Positions 19,617-20,407 of a stretch of DNA of 20,407 nt are shown here, piece by piece. How positions within the stretch are numbered: the stretch's first letter is position 1; each line of letters starts with the position of its first letter. A model generated the notes under the pieces. That model worked only from the letters and a program-made list of their open reading frames with translations, searched no databases and had not been told where the DNA came from. The position numbers and the translations under genes were made by a program. The DNA lies in NCBI GenBank assembly GCA_003990745.1, contig RBNI01001916.1, forward strand, positions 1-20,407, given 5' to 3'. This DNA comes from Jimgerdemannia flammicorona. Its lineage: Eukaryota; Mucoromycota; Endogonomycetes; Endogonales; Endogonaceae.

Positions 19617-20407
19617 GGGTAGTAGATAGAGTACACTGGATAGACCTGTACTGGTGAGGAAATAAGGGAGAGGTGCTGTGGGGTCCAGCTATGTGGCAGT
19701 GAGCAGACTCCTTCTGGGGGATATTCCACTTGATGAGTTTGATATTAGTGATGAGGTAGAGTGTTAACAGGGACCTGGCCAGGATCTTTAGCTGAGTAGT
19801 TGGCAGGCGGTAGGAATTGGTAAGGAGTGGGACTGGGCAGAAGTCTGGTCATGGAGTGCTGAGGTACAGAGGTGGCTTCTTCCCAAGTTCTAAGTAGTAT
19901 GGTGATGGATGCTGAGGAGGAATATCATACTAAATTTCCATGCTGGATATCTGATGGAGGTGGCCAATTCGATTGTGAAGAGTGTTATAATATAGGGCAA
20001 GTTGGGGGATTTGTGCAAACACCAGAACATTGGCTAGGAGAGTGTGAAGTTCTTGGGGACTTTTGGATAGCAGTAGGGGACTGGCTGGATATGGTGAGGA
20101 GGCTGGATAGAGAGAGAGATTGTTGGGAGAATTTGAAATCTTATTTAGTGGGAGGTGTTGGCAATGGTTGGCTCACTGTAGGGTGGGTTTTAGCAGTGTG
20201 GGTAGGGCTGGCTGGACATTGGCTCTTTGTTTTTGAGGAGGGGCAACAGATAGGTATCTAGGAGAAATTATTAAGGTGGGAGGGGTTGTTGAGTAATTTG
20301 CTAACTGGGTGGTGGATTGGTTGGGGTCCCCAGGGTGGGTGATGTTGCCAACTGATGGAAGGGATCTGTAAACAGAGTAGTGGGTGAATGGTGCTAGTGT
20401 CTTTTTT

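Larger units (their letters stand above)
7128..20407 (+). mobile_element. LINE A: L1-like non-LTR retrotransposon, split by two insertions, 3' end outside window
   Basis: The host element of the nest. Its own sequence is 7128-7269, 8912-13715 and about 19617-20407, about 5.7 kb in the window. Its 5' end is placed by weak similarity of CTTTCTCC...TTCACATTACACCAAC to the start of LINE B. Removing 7253-8894 joins SGAF to SWQNVGRGYG exactly as the homologous SAFDWQQVG of LINE B. Removing 13716-19616 joins YKGFW to GVVDRVHW, as in LINE B YRGFWWGIAEGVHH. Order: ORF1, ORF2 (endonuclease, reverse transcriptase, zinc motif). It is roughly 70% identical to LINE B by eye in the RT region, so the two are related but not recent sisters. 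Many stops and frameshifts make it inactive. Its poly(A) tail and target-site duplication lie beyond the window. Confidence 0.88.
10907..20407 (+). pseudogene. LINE A ORF2 (endonuclease-reverse transcriptase), interrupted and decayed
   Basis: Starts at ATG 10907 (MNSTTNIFSLNVNGL). Endonuclease motifs: NVNGL, LLQDV, GDFN (11315-11326) and SDH (11579-11587). Reverse-transcriptase motif A reads LDQKKAYD near 12719-12742. Motif B reads RGVSQGDLLSLIL, where LINE B has GDPLSP, so two Pro are lost by C-to-T change. Motif C reads FTDD (13016-13027) in place of the FADD of LINE B. LINE B interrupts the frame after GFW at 13715; the reading resumes near 19617 and reaches the zinc motif FDCEECYN...HWLGEC (19974-20045). 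More than twenty stops are scattered through it, mostly at Trp codons. The end of the frame lies beyond the window; by comparison with LINE B roughly 100 nt are missing. Confidence 0.85.

Noticed and set aside
9269..20407. A variant genetic code in which TAG or TGA means Trp or Gln
   Set aside because: Stops replace Trp, Gln and apparently Arg codons, the other copy usually has the ordinary codon at the site, and frameshifts and a lost start codon accompany them. The kinase reads normally. Decay is simpler.
1..20407. tRNA or rRNA genes
   Set aside because: No cloverleaf with a proper T-loop (GGTTCGANTCC-like) and no rRNA-like conserved segment was seen on either strand by eye.

Overview
The window looks like a repeat-rich piece of a fungal nuclear genome, most likely an early-diverging (Mucoromycota-type) fungus. 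The evidence is one tyrosine-kinase-like protein kinase gene with a short GT-AG intron, a MULE/SWIM-type DNA transposon relic, and two L1-like non-LTR retrotransposons with poly(A) tails. The phylum is inferred from this gene content and is not proven. Only the kinase looks like a functional host gene.

Layout. 1-2000 is AT-rich: a poly(A) tract, a badly decayed MULE-type transposase and short tandem repeats. 2063-3488 (minus) is the kinase. 3489-6770 is intergenic, with small repeats, one perfect palindrome and a few exon-like blocks I cannot identify. 6770-7046 is an AT-rich foldback (MITE-like) element. From about 7128 to the end of the window everything is retroelement.

The right two thirds is a three-element nest, all in + orientation. 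LINE A starts near 7128 and runs past the window end. Its ORF1 is split after codon 20 by a 1.6-kb element (7270-8894) made of a unique 5' part, a 1.1-kb array of 9-bp repeats, a unique 3' part with AATAAA, and a poly(A) tail. A perfect 17-bp target-site duplication flanks it. Its ORF2 is split by a nearly complete related element, LINE B (13716-19602), with a 26-nt poly(A) tail and a 14-16-bp target-site duplication; the ORF2 reading of LINE A resumes on the far side. The 1.6-kb element has the architecture of hominid SVA elements (unique-VNTR-unique-poly(A), presumably moved by a LINE). It is the best candidate here for something undescribed.

Both LINEs encode a long ORF1 protein and an ORF2 with AP-type endonuclease, reverse transcriptase and a C-terminal CX2CX14HX4C zinc motif. 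Both are dead. Many of their stops are TGG Trp codons changed to TAG or TGA, and the other copy usually still has TGG at that position. One such stop lies inside the LINE B target-site duplication, so LINE A already carried it when LINE B landed.
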